A DNA stretch of 64,000 nucleotides from Caballeronia glathei (lineage in GTDB: Bacteria > Pseudomonadota > Gammaproteobacteria > Burkholderiales > Burkholderiaceae): positions 248,001 to 312,000 of the forward strand of contig NZ_JFHC01000001.1 in the NCBI RefSeq assembly GCF_000698595.1, given 5' to 3'. The position numbers and the translations under genes were made by a program. Below, in pieces: positions 32,339-40,240 of this stretch. The notes under the pieces were generated by a model. It had not been told where the DNA came from. It worked only from the letters and a program-made list of their open reading frames with translations, and searched no databases. Position 1 is the stretch's first letter. Each line of letters begins with the position of its first letter.

Positions 32339-32722
32339 CTACTCCAGCGCGACGCGCGTCGCCTGCAGCGCGAGCAGTTGCCATTGTCCGTCGAGCTGGA
32401 TGTGGATCGCGGTGTAGGCGATCGGAAAGAGCAGCGCGCCGTTCTTCGACTCCATCTCGACCAGTGCCCGGCCCGAGACCACGCACGTATCGCGGCCCGC
32501 GGGAATCACGTCCTGCGACTGGATCTCGATTTGCCGGTAACGGCGCCGGCCGGCCGTGATCGCATCGATGAACTGGCGCTTCGTCTCGCGCTTGCCATTC
32601 GTGTGCACGTAGCTCACGTTTTCGGCCAGCAGCGCGTCAAGCAGAATTCCGTCGCCTTCGACCATCGCCCGGAAACGATCGCGCTCGAGGCCACGGATCG
32701 CCTCAATAGTTTTTGCCGGCAT
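32339..32722 (-). CDS. NTF2-like protein (SnoaL/DUF4440 type)
   Basis: 127 residues: MPAKTIEAIRGLERDRFRAM, then VEGDGILLDALLAENVSYVH and a beta-rich second half ending LLALQATRVALE. This is the cone-shaped NTF2 fold found in small isomerases, dehydratases and binding proteins. The ligand or reaction cannot be told. It lies 44 nt downstream of the pagL-like gene on the same strand. Confidence 0.8.
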   Translation of the reverse strand: MPAKTIEAIRGLERDRFRAMVEGDGILLDALLAENVSYVHTNGKRETKRQFIDAITAGRRRYRQIEIQSQDVIPAGRDTCVVSGRALVEMESKNGALLFPIAYTAIHIQLDGQWQLLALQATRVALE

Positions 32723-32766
32723 CTGTCTGTTCCTCTTGCATGAGGAACCGGTTCATGCGGCCCTCG

Positions 32767-33339
32767 TCAGAAGTTGTACTGCAGATATAGCTGGCTGAAA
32801 TTTATACCAGGATTCGGCTCTTTGATACCGCCGTTCGACAAATGCTGAAACCGGAATCCCGCCTGGTAGTTCTGACGTGCGCCGAACGTCGCGCCGACAC
32901 CGACGACGTCGGCGAACTGGAACGCCGAACCCACGGAGAAATTGTCCGTAATGCGCGTGTGGGACAGCATGCGCACGCCCACGCCCGCCTCGATGAACGG
33001 GCGGATGTCGCCTGAACTCCTGATGAACCGGAACATCGGCGTTACGCCGAATTCGAAGATGTTCGGGTGGACCGCGTTGTCCTCGGTCGTGTGCCAGTAC
33101 GAGACGTGGGCTTCGCCGACCACGGTGAAGTGAAATCCGCCGATTTCCCACCAGGTCCACTTGGGGTCCCAGACGAACCCAAGGTCGACCTTCTTGATAT
33201 CGTGATTGGCGACACCGCCCGCTATCTGAAGTCCGAACTGGTCGGCACTCGCACTCGCCGACGCGAGGCCTAGCGCCCCGGTCAGTGCGCATTTGAGAAC
33301 TTGGTTTCGGCAGGCGCTGTTTTTCTTCTGCATGAACAC
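32767..33339 (-). CDS. pagL: PagL-type lipid A 3-O-deacylase
   Basis: 190 residues (an in-frame ATG two codons in is possible), a signal peptide ending near ASASA-DQ, and an eight-strand outer-membrane barrel ending in phenylalanine (LYLQYNF). PagL removes the 3-position acyl chain of lipid A. The family motif FQHLSNGGIKEPNPG supplies His166 and Ser168. The triad Glu of Pseudomonas PagL, which I recall as 14 residues after the His, corresponds to Asn180 here. GC is lower than in the neighbours, and the upstream region is AT-rich. Confidence 0.85.
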   Translation of the reverse strand: MFMQKKNSACRNQVLKCALTGALGLASASASADQFGLQIAGGVANHDIKKVDLGFVWDPKWTWWEIGGFHFTVVGEAHVSYWHTTEDNAVHPNIFEFGVTPMFRFIRSSGDIRPFIEAGVGVRMLSHTRITDNFSVGSAFQFADVVGVGATFGARQNYQAGFRFQHLSNGGIKEPNPGINFSQLYLQYNF

Positions 33340-33575
33340 CCCGACTCTGGTTGACCAAATCGTCTTGCCGCATGCGCGGTCACGGCGTCATTTTAGAGAT
33401 GGTCTCGAAAAATTGCTCGGATTGTGTTCCATTTCCGGGAATTGTCGGAATTTTCTTTCGCACAATGCGGTTGACAAGGTAATTCGTGCGAACCCTCGCT
33501 TGCTCGCGCGGTAAATGTGACGTAATTAACTATATGTAATATATGGACTATTGAAACAGACGGTTTGATAGGTTT

Positions 33576-33591
33576 TGTGGGAACTCCCACA
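33576..33591. promoter_or_regulatory. 16-bp dyad upstream of rpoH
   Basis: TGTGGGA-ac-TCCCACA is a perfect inverted repeat, 20 bp upstream of the CIRCE-like element. It could be an operator for rpoH or pagL. The binding protein is unknown. Confidence 0.45.
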
Positions 33592-33610
33592 TAAGCGGAT
33601 GCTCTAATCC

Positions 33611-33637
33611 TTAGCACTCACTGGACTGGAGTGCTAG
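33611..33637 (+). promoter_or_regulatory. CIRCE element (HrcA operator) before rpoH
   Basis: TTAGCACTC (33611-33619), nine bases, GAGTGCTAG (33629-33637). This matches the consensus TTAGCACTC-N9-GAGTGCTAA at 17 of 18 arm positions. TTAGCA and TAGTAT (33635-33640) could be the -35 and -10 with an 18-bp spacer, putting the operator over the promoter. HrcA binding is inferred. Confidence 0.85.
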
Positions 33638-33694
33638 TATCGTGGCTGACTCGCTGCGATTCGTTCGCAACGGGTTTTTTTTGACAAGGAGCTT

Positions 33695-34636
33695 ATGAGC
33701 GTGACCAATGCGATGACCCTTCCGAATATTGTGAGCTCGGCGTCGGCCAAGGCCGCTTCGGCAGGCGCGCTGACGTACGCACAGTCGTCCATGCTGACCG
33801 GCCAGATCGGCAACATCGACGCCTACATTTCGGCTGTGAACCGGATTCCGATGCTGTCGCCGTCGGAGGAACGCCAGTACGCCACCGAATTCCGCGACCA
33901 CGGCAACCTGGATGCGGCGCGCCAGCTCGTGCTGTCGCACCTGCGGCTCGTCGTGTCGATTGCTCGCAATTACCTCGGCTACGGCCTGCCGCACGCCGAC
34001 CTGATCCAGGAAGGCAACATCGGCCTGATGAAGGCCGTGAAGCGCTTCGACCCGGCGCAGAACGTGCGCCTCGTGTCCTATGCGATGCACTGGATCAAGG
34101 CCGAGATTCACGAATACATCCTGCGCAACTGGCGCACGGTGAAGGTTGCGACCACGAAGGCGCAGCGCAAGCTGTTCTTCAATCTTCGCAGCCACAAGAA
34201 CAGCGCCGCCGCGTTCACGCCGGACGAGATCGAAGGTCTCGCGAAAGAGCTGAACGTGAAGCGCGAGGAAGTGGCGGAAATGGAAACGCGTCTGTCGGGC
34301 GGAGATATCGCGCTCGAAGGCCAGATCGACGACGGCGAAGAAAGCTTCGCGCCGATCGCGTACCTCGCCGACTCGCATAACGAGCCGACCAACGTGATCG
34401 CCGCGCGCCAGTTCGACAAGCTGCAAAGCGACGGTCTGTCCACCGCGCTCGAATCGCTCGACGAGCGCAGCCGCCGCATCATCCAGGCGCGCTGGCTCGA
34501 AGTGCAGGACGACGGTTCGGGCGGCAAGACGCTGCACGAGCTGGCTGACGAGTTCGGCGTGTCGGCGGAACGCATCCGCCAGATCGAAGCGAGCGCGATG
34601 AAGAAGATGCGCTCCGCGTTGAACGAGTACGCGTAA
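33695..34636 (+). CDS. rpoH: Heat-shock sigma factor RpoH (sigma-32)
   Basis: 313 residues with AAGGAG four bases before GCTTATG as ribosome site. RpoH directs polymerase to heat-shock promoters. Region 2 contains YGLPHADLIQEGNIGLMKAV and RLVSYAMHWIKAEIHEYILR. The RpoH box QRKLFFNLR (about 157-165) separates it from other sigma-70 factors. Region 4 ends ELADEFGVSAERIRQIEASA. The CIRCE-like element upstream suggests HrcA control, linking the two heat-shock regulators. A strong terminator follows. Confidence 0.97.
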   Translation: MSVTNAMTLPNIVSSASAKAASAGALTYAQSSMLTGQIGNIDAYISAVNRIPMLSPSEERQYATEFRDHGNLDAARQLVLSHLRLVVSIARNYLGYGLPHADLIQEGNIGLMKAVKRFDPAQNVRLVSYAMHWIKAEIHEYILRNWRTVKVATTKAQRKLFFNLRSHKNSAAAFTPDEIEGLAKELNVKREEVAEMETRLSGGDIALEGQIDDGEESFAPIAYLADSHNEPTNVIAARQFDKLQSDGLSTALESLDERSRRIIQARWLEVQDDGSGGKTLHELADEFGVSAERIRQIEASAMKKMRSALNEYA

Positions 34637-34668
34637 CGCGCCAGGTTTAAGGTAAGCAGCAATTGGAA

Positions 34669-34700
34669 GCCCGCCGTCGGAAGACGGCGGGCTTTTTTTT
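34669..34700 (+). terminator. Intrinsic terminator after rpoH
   Basis: GCCCGCCGTC (34669-34678), loop GGAA, GACGGCGGGC (34683-34692), then eight T. Confidence 0.92.
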
Positions 34701-34714
34701 GTTCTGGCGCGCCC

Positions 34715-34745
34715 TCCAAAAAACGGCGCCACGAAGGCGCCGTTT
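34715..34745 (-). terminator. Intrinsic terminator of the nag operon
   Basis: On the minus strand, AAACGGCGCC and GGCGCCGTTT (34721-34730 and 34736-34745 on the plus strand) form a 10-bp stem with a 5-nt loop, followed by T-rich TTTTTTGGAGG. It lies just beyond the nagE stop at 34770. Confidence 0.85.
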
Positions 34746-34769
34746 CCCATGCGTGTCCCGCGCGAAGGC

Positions 34770-36548
34770 TTACGCCGGCATGGGCGCGGCGCCGCCGCCG
34801 TTCGCCGACAGGCGCATCGACATTTGTTGCGCATAGCGCTCCGCCGCCGAACCCACGACGATGTGGAACGTGTCGGCCGACACCCACGCGACGTCGAGCG
34901 TCGAGAGCCGCTGGCGATCCACCGCCGACGGATCGCGCACGACCACGCGCAGGCGCGTCGCCGCGACGGCGTCGAGCGAAGCGACGTTCGTCGCGCCGCC
35001 GAACACGGCGAGCCAGCGCACCGGGTCCGGATCGAGCGGTCCCGGCTCGGAAACCGGGGCCGGTGCCGGGTTCGCAACAGTTGCCGCCGCGGGCGCCGAT
35101 GAGGCCGGCGTGGCGCCGACGGTCGTCGAATGCTGGAGTTCCGAACGGATTTCATCGGCGATCAGGTCTGCTTCCGGTCCGATGATCACCTGCACGTTGG
35201 TCGCGCCGCGCTTCAACACGCCCCGCGCGCCGATCGTCTTCAACTGCGCTTCCGACACTTTTTCCGAATCCGCCACCGACAGGCGCAGGCGCGTCGTGCA
35301 TGCATCGACGAGCGTCAGGTTCGACGCGCCGCCCAGCGCCGCGATGTAGCGGCTCGCCCGCGACGCGGCCGCACCCGGCACCGGAGTGAAGCCGCCGGCG
35401 CTCTCGGACGATTCGGCTTGCGCGTCGGCCGTCTCGGGTTCGCGGCCCGGCGTCGCCATGTTGAACTTGCGGATGAAGAAGCGGAACAGGCCGTAGTACA
35501 CGAAGCCGTACGCGATGCCGATCGGAATCGCCCACCAGCCGCGCGTCGAGAGGCCGTAGTTCAGCGCGTAGTCGATCGCGCCCGCCGAGAACGTGAAGCC
35601 CAGATGGATGCCGAGCGCCGAGCAGATCGCGAGCGACAGGCCCGTCAGGACGGCGTGGATTGCGTAGAGCACCGGTGCGAGGAACATGAAGCTGTATTCG
35701 ATCGGCTCGGTCACGCCCGTCAGGAACGAGGTGAGCGCCATCGAGAACAGCAGACCGCCGACGATCGCGCGACGGTGCTTCGGCGCTTCGTGGAACATCG
35801 CGAGACAGGCCGCCGGCAGGCCGAACATCATGATCGGGAAGAAACCCGTCATGAAGCCGCCCGCGGTGGGGTCGCCCGCGAAGAAGCGATGCAGGTCGCC
35901 CGTCACCGGCGCGCCGCCGCCCGGCGGCGTGAACGTGCCGAACACGAACCACGCGAGCGAGTTGATGATGTGGTGCAGGCCCGTCACGAGCAGGGTGCGG
36001 TTGAGCAGACCGAACACGAACGTGCCGAGTGCGCCGGCCGTGGTGAGCCAGAGGCCCGCCACGTCGATGGCATGCTGCACCGGCTGCCAGACGTAGCCGA
36101 ACACGATCCCGAGTATCAGACAGGCCACGCCCGTGACAATCGGCACGAAGCGTTTCCCTCCGAAGAATGCGAGGTACTCGGGCAGCTTGATGTCCTTGTA
36201 CCGGTTATAGAGATACCCGGCGACGGCGCCCGCGACGATCCCCGACAGCACGCCCATGTTGAGCTTCGGGTCGATGTCCTTCATCACCGCGATTTCGATC
36301 AGATAGCCGATCGCGCCCGCGAGACCCGCCGTGCCGTTGTTGTCCTTCGCGAAACCCACGGCCACGCCGATGGCGAAGAGCAGCGGCAGATTCGAGAAGA
36401 TCGCGTCGCCTGCGTCGGCGATCATCTTGATGTTGAAAACGTCGGGCTGGCCGAGTCTCAACAAAAGCCCGGCCACGGGCAATACTGCAATCGGCAGCAT
36501 CAGCGCGCGGCCTAGGCGCTGCATCCTTGCAAACGGGTTGGCGTCCAT
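34770..36548 (-). CDS. nagE: N-acetylglucosamine PTS transporter EIICB with a second, degenerate IIB domain
   Basis: 592 residues from the ATG at 36548. Residues 1-365 are the IIC membrane domain (MQRLGRALMLPIAVLPVAGL; FGLPAACLAMFHEAPKHRR; TGVTEPIEYSFMFLAP). A first IIB domain (about 395-472) has the phosphorylation cysteine Cys417 in LVDACTTRLRL. After an Ala/Pro linker, a second IIB-like domain (about 505-580, DPVRWLAVFGGATNVASLDA) has Ala529 at the cysteine position, so it cannot carry phosphate there. It imports and phosphorylates GlcNAc, receiving phosphate from the EIIA domain encoded upstream. Confidence 0.93.
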   Translation of the reverse strand: MDANPFARMQRLGRALMLPIAVLPVAGLLLRLGQPDVFNIKMIADAGDAIFSNLPLLFAIGVAVGFAKDNNGTAGLAGAIGYLIEIAVMKDIDPKLNMGVLSGIVAGAVAGYLYNRYKDIKLPEYLAFFGGKRFVPIVTGVACLILGIVFGYVWQPVQHAIDVAGLWLTTAGALGTFVFGLLNRTLLVTGLHHIINSLAWFVFGTFTPPGGGAPVTGDLHRFFAGDPTAGGFMTGFFPIMMFGLPAACLAMFHEAPKHRRAIVGGLLFSMALTSFLTGVTEPIEYSFMFLAPVLYAIHAVLTGLSLAICSALGIHLGFTFSAGAIDYALNYGLSTRGWWAIPIGIAYGFVYYGLFRFFIRKFNMATPGREPETADAQAESSESAGGFTPVPGAAASRASRYIAALGGASNLTLVDACTTRLRLSVADSEKVSEAQLKTIGARGVLKRGATNVQVIIGPEADLIADEIRSELQHSTTVGATPASSAPAAATVANPAPAPVSEPGPLDPDPVRWLAVFGGATNVASLDAVAATRLRVVVRDPSAVDRQRLSTLDVAWVSADTFHIVVGSAAERYAQQMSMRLSANGGGAAPMPA

Positions 36549-36628
36549 CGGGTTCTCCAAAAAATATATAGGTCTTGTCGTTGCTGGGTTGAAGGTCGGG
36601 CCGCGAAGCCCGGCCGCGGGACGGACGG

Positions 36629-39220
36629 TCAGTCCAGCGGCCAGATTTCGCGGCTTGCTGCTCTTACTGCCTGCGCCGATTCGAGCGCGAGGGCATCCTC
36701 GGCGCGCTGACGGCAAAGCTGGTAATCGAGTTTGCGCACGCGCGCCTTGATGCCGGGCACGGACACCGGATCGACGGACAGCTCGGTCACGCCGAGGCCG
36801 ACCAGAAGCGGCACCGCCACCGGATCGCCGCCGAGCGCGCCGCACACGCCGACCCACTTGCCGTGCTTCGCCGCGCCTTGCGTCGCCGCCTTGATGAGGC
36901 GCAGCACGGCCGGGTGCAGGCCGTCGGCCTGGGCGGCGAGATCGGGCTGGCAGCGGTCCATCGCGAGCGTGTACTGCGTGAGGTCGTTGGTGCCGATCGA
37001 GAGGAAGTCCGCGTGCTGCGCGAGCTGGTCCGCGAGCAGCGCCGCCGACGGCACTTCGATCATCACGCCCACTTCGATAGGATCGGTCCGGCCGGCCTCG
37101 CGCGCGAGTTCGTCGATGCGCTTTCTGAGACGCACGATTTCGCCGGAATCGGTGACCATCGGCAGAAGGATGCGCACCGCGCCGAACGGCTTCACGGCGA
37201 TCAGGCCGCGCAACTGGTCGTCGAGCAGGTCGGGTCGCACCTGCGCGAGGCGAATGCCGCGCAGCCCGAGCGCCGGGTTCGTTTCGGGCGGCAGCGTCAG
37301 GTAATCGACTTCCTTGTCCGCGCCGACATCGAGCGTGCGGATGATCGCGGTGCGGCCCTTCAGGGCGTCGACGATGCCCTGGTAGCTGTCCCGGTGCTCG
37401 TCCTTCGACGGCGCGGCCGCGCGGTGGATGAAGAGCAGCTCGGTGCGCAGGAGGCCCACCGAATCGGCCCCGTTCTCGACGGCGGTTTGCGCGTCGTCGA
37501 GCGTCGCGATGTTGGCGGCGACTTCGATCGCGCGCCCGTCGCTCGTGGTCGCCGCCTGCTGCGACGTGCGCCGGTTCGCTTCGCGCACGCCCGCGAGGCG
37601 CTGGCGTTCGAGCCGCGCGCGTTCGACGTCGAGCGCGGTCGGCGCATGTTCGAGGCGTCCCGCCGATGCATCGACGACAACCTGCGTGCCTTCCGGCACG
37701 GCGTGCAGCGCGTCGCCGACGGCGACGAGCGCCGGAATGCCGATCTGGCGCGCGATGATCGCCGCGTGCGACGTTGCGCCGCCACGCGCCATCACGAGCG
37801 CCGTCACGCGCCCGCGGTCGAGCGACGCCAGGTCGGACGGCGTGAATTCGTCGGCGGCGAGCACCGCTTCGTCGGGCAATTCGCGGGCCGCCGTGCTCGT
37901 GTAGCCGAGCGCGCGCAGCACGCGCTTTTCGATGTCGCGCAGATCGGCTGCGCGCTCGGCGAGCAGCGGGTCGTCGATCTTCGAGAGCAGCACGATCTGC
38001 GCACGAATCGCTTCGCGCCACGCGAATCCAGCGCTCTTGCCGAGGCTGATCAGGTCGCGCGCGGCATCGACGAATGTCGGGTCTTCCAGCAGCACGCGAT
38101 GCACCGCGAAGATCCCCGCCTCGCCGACCGCGCCGCGCTGCGACGCGGTGCGCACGGTTTCGTCGAGTTCGGCATCCACCGATGCGATCGCGCGGTCGAG
38201 CGCGCGGCTTTCCGATGGCGACGTGCCGCTTGCCTGCTCGGGCGGCGCGATGTCCTGGTCGTCCCAGCGCACGAGCTTGCCGACCGCGATGCCGGGCGCC
38301 GCGCACACGCCCGCGAGCGTGTTCGGGGCGAGCGGCTCGCCGGGCGCGCGAGAAGCCGTGTGCGGCGCGGGCGACATGGCGCGCGCAGGCGTCTCCTCGA
38401 CTTCGCCGTGCGCCTCGCGCAACAGCTCGGCAGCGACTGCTTCGATGGCTTTCGACGCCTCGCGCCCGATGCCGAGCAGCTCGATCGTCGCGCCTTCGCC
38501 CGCGCCGAGCCCGAGCAATCCGACGACGCTTTCGACCGGCGCCTTGCGGCCGTCGAAGCGCACTTCCACTTTCGCGTCGAAGCCGCGCGCCGCTTCCCGG
38601 GCGCGCGCCGCCGGCCGCGCGTGCAGGCCGCCCGCGTGCACGAGCGTCACGTTGCGGCGGGCTTCGTCGGTGAAGTTGGCATCGCTGCGGGCGGCGTCGG
38701 CTTTGTCGCCGTCCTTGACGCGCAGCACGAGGAGCCGCCCGACGCCGGCCTTGAGCACGCCGCGCCCCGCGCGTTCGACGACGTCGAACGCATCGCTGTT
38801 CGCGACCGCGATCACCGAGACCAGGCTCGGTGCGTGCTGCGCGACATAGTCGGCGTCGAACTCGATCAGCGGCTGGCCGGCGCGCACCGTCGCGCCCTGC
38901 TCGACCTTCGGCGTGAAGCCCTTGCCGCCCAGCTCCACCGTATCGATGCCGATGTGCAGGAGAATCTCCGCGCCCTGCGGCGTGCGCATCGTGAGCGCAT
39001 GGTGCGTGCGCGCGAGATGCGTGATCGTGCCTTCGCACGGCGCGACGAGCACGCCTTCGAGTGGATCGATGCCGATGCCGTCGCCGAACATGCCTTCGGC
39101 GAAGACCGGATCGGGAACGTGGGCGAGCGGCACCACGGGGCCGGTCAGCGGCGCGAGCAGAACGAAGTCGCTCGGGTTATCAGTGGAATGGTTCAACAGG
39201 GACTCCTCGGCACGACGCAT
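36629..39220 (-). CDS. ptsP: Fused PTS protein EIIA(Glc-type)-HPr-enzyme I
   Basis: 863 residues. EIIA domain: residues 20-165, active His89 in GAEILLHIGIDTVELGGKGF. HPr domain: about 188-270, phospho-His200 in GGLHARPAA and a serine (Ser231, VESVVGLLGL) at the HPr kinase position. Enzyme I: about 300-855, phospho-His485 in ARGGATSHAAIIARQIG and a PEP-binding barrel (GVMIEVPSAALLADQL). It takes phosphate from PEP to the GlcNAc transporter. Start: ATG 39220 is used here; a TTG at 39196 has a better ribosome site (GAGGAG). The symbol ptsP is loose; nagF is also used for such fusions. Confidence 0.93.
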   Translation of the reverse strand: MRRAEESLLNHSTDNPSDFVLLAPLTGPVVPLAHVPDPVFAEGMFGDGIGIDPLEGVLVAPCEGTITHLARTHHALTMRTPQGAEILLHIGIDTVELGGKGFTPKVEQGATVRAGQPLIEFDADYVAQHAPSLVSVIAVANSDAFDVVERAGRGVLKAGVGRLLVLRVKDGDKADAARSDANFTDEARRNVTLVHAGGLHARPAARAREAARGFDAKVEVRFDGRKAPVESVVGLLGLGAGEGATIELLGIGREASKAIEAVAAELLREAHGEVEETPARAMSPAPHTASRAPGEPLAPNTLAGVCAAPGIAVGKLVRWDDQDIAPPEQASGTSPSESRALDRAIASVDAELDETVRTASQRGAVGEAGIFAVHRVLLEDPTFVDAARDLISLGKSAGFAWREAIRAQIVLLSKIDDPLLAERAADLRDIEKRVLRALGYTSTAARELPDEAVLAADEFTPSDLASLDRGRVTALVMARGGATSHAAIIARQIGIPALVAVGDALHAVPEGTQVVVDASAGRLEHAPTALDVERARLERQRLAGVREANRRTSQQAATTSDGRAIEVAANIATLDDAQTAVENGADSVGLLRTELLFIHRAAAPSKDEHRDSYQGIVDALKGRTAIIRTLDVGADKEVDYLTLPPETNPALGLRGIRLAQVRPDLLDDQLRGLIAVKPFGAVRILLPMVTDSGEIVRLRKRIDELAREAGRTDPIEVGVMIEVPSAALLADQLAQHADFLSIGTNDLTQYTLAMDRCQPDLAAQADGLHPAVLRLIKAATQGAAKHGKWVGVCGALGGDPVAVPLLVGLGVTELSVDPVSVPGIKARVRKLDYQLCRQRAEDALALESAQAVRAASREIWPLD

Positions 39221-39232
39221 CGGGTTTCTCGC

Positions 39233-40240
39233 TCAATGAGTTTCGGTGACTTTGTTCAGGTGGCGCGGCGCGTCGGGATTACGCCCGCGCGCGGCGGCGA
39301 GACCCGCTGCCATCACATAGAAAGTAAGAATCGCGGCGATCGGGTCGAGCGCCGGGTGGCCGGTCGTGGCAAGCGGCAGATCGGCCTCCGCGACGTCGTC
39401 CGGAGCCGCGAGCAGCACGCGTGCGCCGCGCGCACGCATGTCGCGCGCGAGCTGGATCAGGCCCGCCTGCTCCGGCCCGCGCGGCGCGAATACGAGGAGC
39501 GGATAGTCGCGGTCGATCAGTTCCATCGGGCCGTGCCGCACTTCGGCGCTGGAAAACGCCTCCGCCTGGATGCCCGACGTCTCCTTGAGTTTCAGCGCCG
39601 CTTCCTGCGCGATCGCCAGTCCGAGCCCGCGTCCGATCACGATCATGCGGTCGACGTCGCGCAGCTCGTTCACGGCTTTCGTCCAGTCGAGCTGGCCCGC
39701 CACGCGCAGCGCGTCCGGCAGCGTGTTCAGCGCGTTCAGGAGTTCGGTGTCGCGCTGAACGTGGGCGATGACGATCGCGGAGAGCGAGAGCATCGCGATG
39801 TAGCTCTTCGTCGCGGCGACGCTCAGTTCGGCGCCGGCGCGCAGCGGCAGGTGCCATTCGCAGGCGTCGGCGAGCGGCGAATCCGGCGCGTTGACCGCGG
39901 CGACGGTGAACGCGCCCGCTGCTCGCAGCGCCTGCATCGTGCCGACGAGGTCCGGGCTCTTGCCCGACTGCGAGAACGCCACCGCCAGCTGTCCCGCGAC
40001 GCGCAACGGCGCCTGCTGCAGCGTGGCGACCGACATCGGCAGCGACGCGACCGGTACGCCGACGCGGCTCATCGTGAGGCTCGCGAAGTAGCTTGCTGCG
40101 TGATCAGAACTGCCGCGCGCGACCGTGAGCGCCACGTGGCGCGGCGCTTCCGCGAGCTTGACGGCGAGCGCCTCGATGTCCGAGGTGTCGGCGAGCTGGG
40201 CGGCGACCACATCGGCGGACGCCAGCGCCTCTTTAAGCAT
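39233..40240 (-). CDS. nagB-II: SIS-domain glucosamine-6-phosphate deaminase (NagB-II type)
   Basis: 335 residues from the ATG at 40240; a TTG at 40249 with AAGGAG seven bases before it and an ATG at 40267 are in frame. Two SIS domains (VARGSSDHAASYFASL, AFSQSGKSPDL; then MIVIGRGLGLAIAQEAALKL and EAFSSAEVRHGPMELI) resemble the isomerase half of GlmS without the glutaminase half. Such proteins act as GlcN-6-P deaminases in GlcNAc catabolism when classical NagB is absent. No classical nagB is seen here, so this is the likely enzyme. It overlaps nagA by a few bases. Confidence 0.87.
   Translation of the reverse strand: MLKEALASADVVAAQLADTSDIEALAVKLAEAPRHVALTVARGSSDHAASYFASLTMSRVGVPVASLPMSVATLQQAPLRVAGQLAVAFSQSGKSPDLVGTMQALRAAGAFTVAAVNAPDSPLADACEWHLPLRAGAELSVAATKSYIAMLSLSAIVIAHVQRDTELLNALNTLPDALRVAGQLDWTKAVNELRDVDRMIVIGRGLGLAIAQEAALKLKETSGIQAEAFSSAEVRHGPMELIDRDYPLLVFAPRGPEQAGLIQLARDMRARGARVLLAAPDDVAEADLPLATTGHPALDPIAAILTFYVMAAGLAAARGRNPDAPRHLNKVTETH

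Larger units (their letters stand above)
33340..33694. other. AT-rich divergent intergenic region pagL/rpoH
   Basis: 355 bp between the divergent pagL and rpoH genes. 33390-33610 is strikingly AT-rich for this chromosome (e.g. taattaactatatgtaat near 33520). It holds the dyad at 33576 and the CIRCE-like element at 33611. No gene is visible. Confidence 0.7.

Noticed and set aside
33677..33690. TTGACA-like sequence (ttttttttgacaagg) just before rpoH as a -35 box.
   Set aside because: It overlaps the ribosome binding site, leaving no room for a -10 before the start codon.
32767..33694. Genomic island around the pagL-like gene because of low GC.
   Set aside because: No integrase, tRNA target site, direct repeats or phage genes; only two genes and a regulatory gap are involved, so transfer is possible but not shown.
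34770..39038. A 1422-codon open frame covering nagE and most of the EIIA-HPr-EI gene on the minus strand.
   Set aside because: Only its last 592 codons are the real NagE; the first part reads the ptsP-type gene out of frame as Arg/Ala-rich sequence without domains.
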